Source of the DNA: Cyclina sinensis | Taxonomy: Eukaryota; Mollusca; Bivalvia; Venerida; Veneridae | Assembly: GCA_012932295.1 (NCBI GenBank) | Contig: JAAONU010000016.1 | Span: forward strand, 35,867,241 to 35,931,240 | Reading direction: 5' to 3' | DNA length: 64,000 nucleotides | In this document: piece after piece, positions 62,401 to 64,000 of the stretch | Position numbering within the stretch: position 1 is the first letter of the stretch | Layout of the letters: each line of letters opens with the position of its first letter | Position numbers and translations under genes: made by a program | Notes under the pieces: model-generated | Told to the model about the DNA's origin: nothing | Seen by the model: only the letters and a program-made list of their open reading frames with translations | Databases searched by the model: none

Positions 62401-63710
62401 ACATAAAAAAAATTATTAACCCTGTTTGCTTTTCAAAGAAACAAGCACCAGCAACCTATACATTGGAAGTCCAGCATTCTACCCTTCACTCACTGCTCCT
62501 GATCTGGAGGTCCCATGTTCTCATCCCGACATGGGAAACTGAGTTTCCAATGACTTTCGACATTTAACACTTTCGGTGAGAGTACTGGTTTGAGCTCAAA
62601 AGGCAGTCATAAAAGTAATTTACAGAAGTTGCTACAACTTGTTCCCCAGTCATTGTAGAATAATTAATTTGTAATTAAAGAAACAAGTACATCAAATTTA
62701 AACCCAAGACTTACCGCAATTACTTGTTTCATTTGTGAGTAGACATGTTTAAGCATTTTAATTGGTTCAGAAAAGTAGGCATCAACTGGTGGGGTTAACT
62801 GAAAATACAGTTTTAGTAGCAGATTTATCAAAAGTTTATATAAAAGCTGATTAATACATAGAGGATATTTGTTTGTTTTTGTGGAAGATGAGAATTTATT
62901 TCATCGAGTAAACACCATATGTGATATTTTCACGAGTGGCGCAGCTACGAGTGAAAATATCAACATATGATGTTCACTCGATGAAATAAATTCCCATCTT
63001 CCACTAAAAAACAAACAAATTTTCTTTTTATTTTATGCCAACACGTCAAAAATGGGTTTTTTTATGACATTTTTAATCAGGGCCTTCAATAAATTCCCCA
63101 TGGTGAGCCCAAAATCAGTTAATGCGTACTTTGGTTACTCCGCACAAAAAAAAGTGCAGACAATCTCCAATACATATGATAACTTTACTTCTGCTGAAAT
63201 AAACTGAATACACTTTCATCAAATAATATTTATTTTTGTCTACACAGTTTATCAATATTTATTGAATTTTGCCATACATACTTTAATTATAAAAGCGGAT
63301 TAATACTCAATATTCAATAGTTTGGGCACAAACATGTATTATCAAAATGGTAATTAACTGATTCAAAACAGTGTATTATCACTTTTATCTCACTGATATT
63401 TCCCTATATTTCATTGGTAGGCATAAAATAAAACAGTAAAACATGACATTTGCTTATCAGCTGTAGTTGTTTTGTTTAATTCTATAATTCACTGTATTAA
63501 ATAATGCAGTGTTGTATTTTCTTGACTATGTAAATCCTTACTACATAAAAATGTAATAAATAGAGGGGCAACTTACACAATAAAACCAATTTACTCTTAA
63601 GTTATAGAATATATAAAACAGTAGGTTAATTATTTTCCTAATTACCTTTGAAGTCAGCTTCAGAGCTGATGGTTTGTTTGTTCCACAGAGAAGGCACTTT
63701 TCAGTCCAAC
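47462..63710 (-). CDS. RNF212/RNF212B-like meiotic SUMO/ubiquitin ligase, 3' partial set of exons
   Basis: Exons read in transcript order: 63710-63646, 62798-62715, 62018-61962, 61511-61429, 60932-60875, 57450-57398, 56827-56776, 54725-54692, 49968-49908, 48107-48053, and a tentative last exon 47564-47462. The first visible exon gives EKCLLCGTNKPSALKL, matching the final RING cysteines of RNF212B; the rest of the RING lies past the right edge. Then VDAYFSEP and a coiled coil with MEFQHHQRKRYVSQLQ and LMKLKEENSYLKRL follow. The tail is Ser/Pro-rich with RVSVRTPPSGGKMG, the conserved RNF212 tail motif. These proteins stabilise recombination sites for crossover. All phases fit except between 60875 and 57450, where a small exon of length 3n+2 is probably missed. 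RNF212 or RNF212B cannot be decided. Confidence 0.82.
48186..49195. mobile_element. Family C element: six units of about 145 bp, GACC run, terminal hairpin
   Basis: Begins TGCCCCCCAGCAGC. Units share 'gttattgatcggaaaccg', 'gagcttgacctttgacctaa' and 'atctactggtgatgacc', and start near 48371, 48516, 48661, 48806, 48951 and 49096. It ends with a CCGACCGACC run (49132-49150) and a hairpin TATGCCCCCTCATC TT CGATGGGGGGCATA (49166-49195). It sits in the intron between the last coding exons of the RNF212-like gene. Confidence 0.85.
50735..51270. repeat. Probable partial element ending in a GGAC run
   Basis: 'tatgtctccccccca' at 50738 looks like a 5' terminus, and GACGGACAGATGGACGGACA at 51189 onward is followed by 'aacaatatgtgtccccc'. 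The material between shows no tandem core. The next array begins directly after it. Confidence 0.5.
51271..52844. mobile_element. Family D element: about nine 157-bp units with GGAC run and terminal hairpin
   Basis: Units of 157 bp carry 'gatgaggtgaacatctgacc', 'aaaaatccttcaagggcttt', 'cagagcggacacgattttgt' and 'tgtgaccttgaccttgagac'. The array ends with GACAGACGGAAGGACGGAGG and a hairpin TATGTCTCCCCC / GGGGGGAGACATA (52814-52844). Because 157 is not a multiple of three, it yields a ladder of overlapping minus-strand frames that are not genes. Confidence 0.9.
53574..54650. mobile_element. Family E element with AACAAGAG start and terminal hairpin
   Basis: Begins AACAAGAGCTTGTCACAGAC and CAGTCCCCTACCGGTGC. 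It contains 'ggtcaaggtca' phrases and then a GACGGACGGACGGACGGAGG run (54588 onward). It ends with the hairpin AGTCCCCTACGGTT / ACCGGTAGGGGACT (54618-54647). The 5' copy of AGTCCCCTACCGGT means the ends are also inverted relative to each other. The last coding bases of exon 54725-54692 lie about 40 bp away. Confidence 0.8.
54950..56460. repeat. Diverged repeat block ending in a GGACAGAC run
   Basis: Two or more units with 'taactccaaaagcaattgag', 'ttaatacactgaccta' and 'aacaataactctg', plus a poly-C run at 54976-54988. Near 56403-56420 GTGGACAGACAGACAAGTTG is followed by 'tatatgttttcccttcgagg', the same GGAC-then-hairpin ending in degraded form. It lies within an intron of the RNF212-like gene. 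Confidence 0.6.
57471..58298 (+). mobile_element. TIR element with tRNA-like pol III boxes, copy 3, split by an insertion
   Basis: The left end TTAAGCGACTGACTCA begins 20 bases upstream of the acceptor side of exon 57450-57398; the right end is TGTGAGTCAATTGCTTT. TGGCTCAGTGG (58094) and GTTCGAATCC (58153) are the A- and B-box-like parts. About 370 bp of family A DNA is inserted at 57643-58017. Without it the element would be about 450 bp, like the other copies. Confidence 0.78.
57643..58017 (-). mobile_element. Non-autonomous element, family A copy 4 (short, nested)
   Basis: Reads GTGGGCCATAATGGCCCTGG then CGCTCACCTGAG at the left. It ends CTCTGAGCATTTGCTCAGGT then GAGCTAAAA, the two family A termini in reverse orientation. 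Most of the body is lost. Confidence 0.75.
58299..59647. other. Intronic AT-rich sequence of the RNF212-like gene
   Basis: A C-rich low-complexity patch lies at 59320-59354. No exon was recognised, although the phase break in the gene model suggests a small one may be hidden between 57451 and 60874. Confidence 0.45.
59648..60562 (+). mobile_element. Non-autonomous element, family B copy 2
   Basis: Starts ACTAGAACTG with GTGTCC ATA GGACAC and 'ggatgcccccactatgcata', as in copy 1. It has about four units of 165 bp, a GGAC run with GTACGGACGGACGGACAAGT (60510 onward) and the hairpin CCCCAC TTT GTGGGG (60542-60556). It is closely similar to copy 1, 50 kb away, and in an intron of the RNF212-like gene. 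Confidence 0.85.
62867..63020. repeat. Near-perfect palindrome, about 154 bp (foldback/MITE-like)
   Basis: Arms of about 65-70 bp, ATTTGTTTGTTTTT outermost and 'tcatcgagtraacaycatatg' inside, flank a centre near GTGGCGCAGCTAC (62936-62948). A few mismatches only. It lies in an intron of the RNF212-like gene between exons 63646 and 62798. No coding capacity. Confidence 0.88.
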
Positions 63711-64000
63711 CTTCAAATACAACAAGCTTTATACATAGTGTGTATACTGTGCTTGAAAATAAGTCTTATTATATGTTGCACTAAAAATATTAAGTCATTT
63801 CCTTTATATCTGAGTAATATCTTGTAAATTCCAACAGATAATCTGAAATTTAATTCCAATATATCAACAATTTTAACTTTATATCTAAGAGGTATATAAT
63901 ATTCATAATAAATGATGAAAAGTGCATAATTAAAAATTTTCTTATCATTAAAATTACAGTTGTTTTCAAGAAACTGATACCATTAACCACACCATGCATT
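63711..64000. other. Intron of the RNF212-like gene running off the right edge
   Basis: AT-rich; no further exon is seen before the window ends. The RING and start codon should lie beyond 64000 on this strand's upstream side. Confidence 0.6.

Overview
The window looks like nuclear DNA of a bivalve mollusc (inference). Genes are intron-rich with GT-AG junctions, the background is AT-rich, and the proteins are metazoan. More than a third is repeats of the kind common in clam genomes: tandem cores with 'tgaccttgacc' phrases, GGAC microsatellites and short terminal hairpins. Coordinates below come from reading splice sites by eye; each exon set was checked for phase continuity.

Layout. 1-786 is a 37-bp satellite array. 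2009-10710 (+) is a seven-exon gene for a 1068-residue RRM/KH - macrodomain - RING - Deltex-C protein, which puts PARP9-like and DTX3L-like modules on one chain. Its last intron holds a 27-bp minisatellite and a nested pair of non-autonomous transposons. 12.2-15.2 kb is a field of decayed repeats. 15597-25429 is a complete, very young Ty3/Gypsy-class LTR retrotransposon. It has near-identical 1123-bp LTRs, gag, a textbook -1 frameshift signal, pol, and an extra third ORF with two C2H2 zinc fingers that seems to need splicing. 27629-38063 (-) is DCLRE1A/SNM1A, an interstrand-crosslink-repair nuclease, in 11 exons (1527 residues) with UBZ4, PIP box, metallo-beta-lactamase and beta-CASP parts and a lineage-specific Cys-rich insert. 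42090-43505 (+) is a GLUT8-like sugar transporter whose coding region is a single exon. 47462-63710 (-) is most of an RNF212/RNF212B-like meiotic crossover factor; its RING exon lies past the right edge and its introns are packed with repeats.

The genes are not an operon and share no obvious pathway. Two concern DNA damage or chromosome work (SNM1A, RNF212-like), and the PARP9/DTX3L pair is also linked to DNA damage and antiviral signalling in vertebrates. The most unusual items are the zinc-finger ORF3 of the retrotransposon, its compact frameshift element, the macro-Deltex fusion, and a three-copy family of terminal-inverted-repeat elements that carry tRNA-like pol III boxes.
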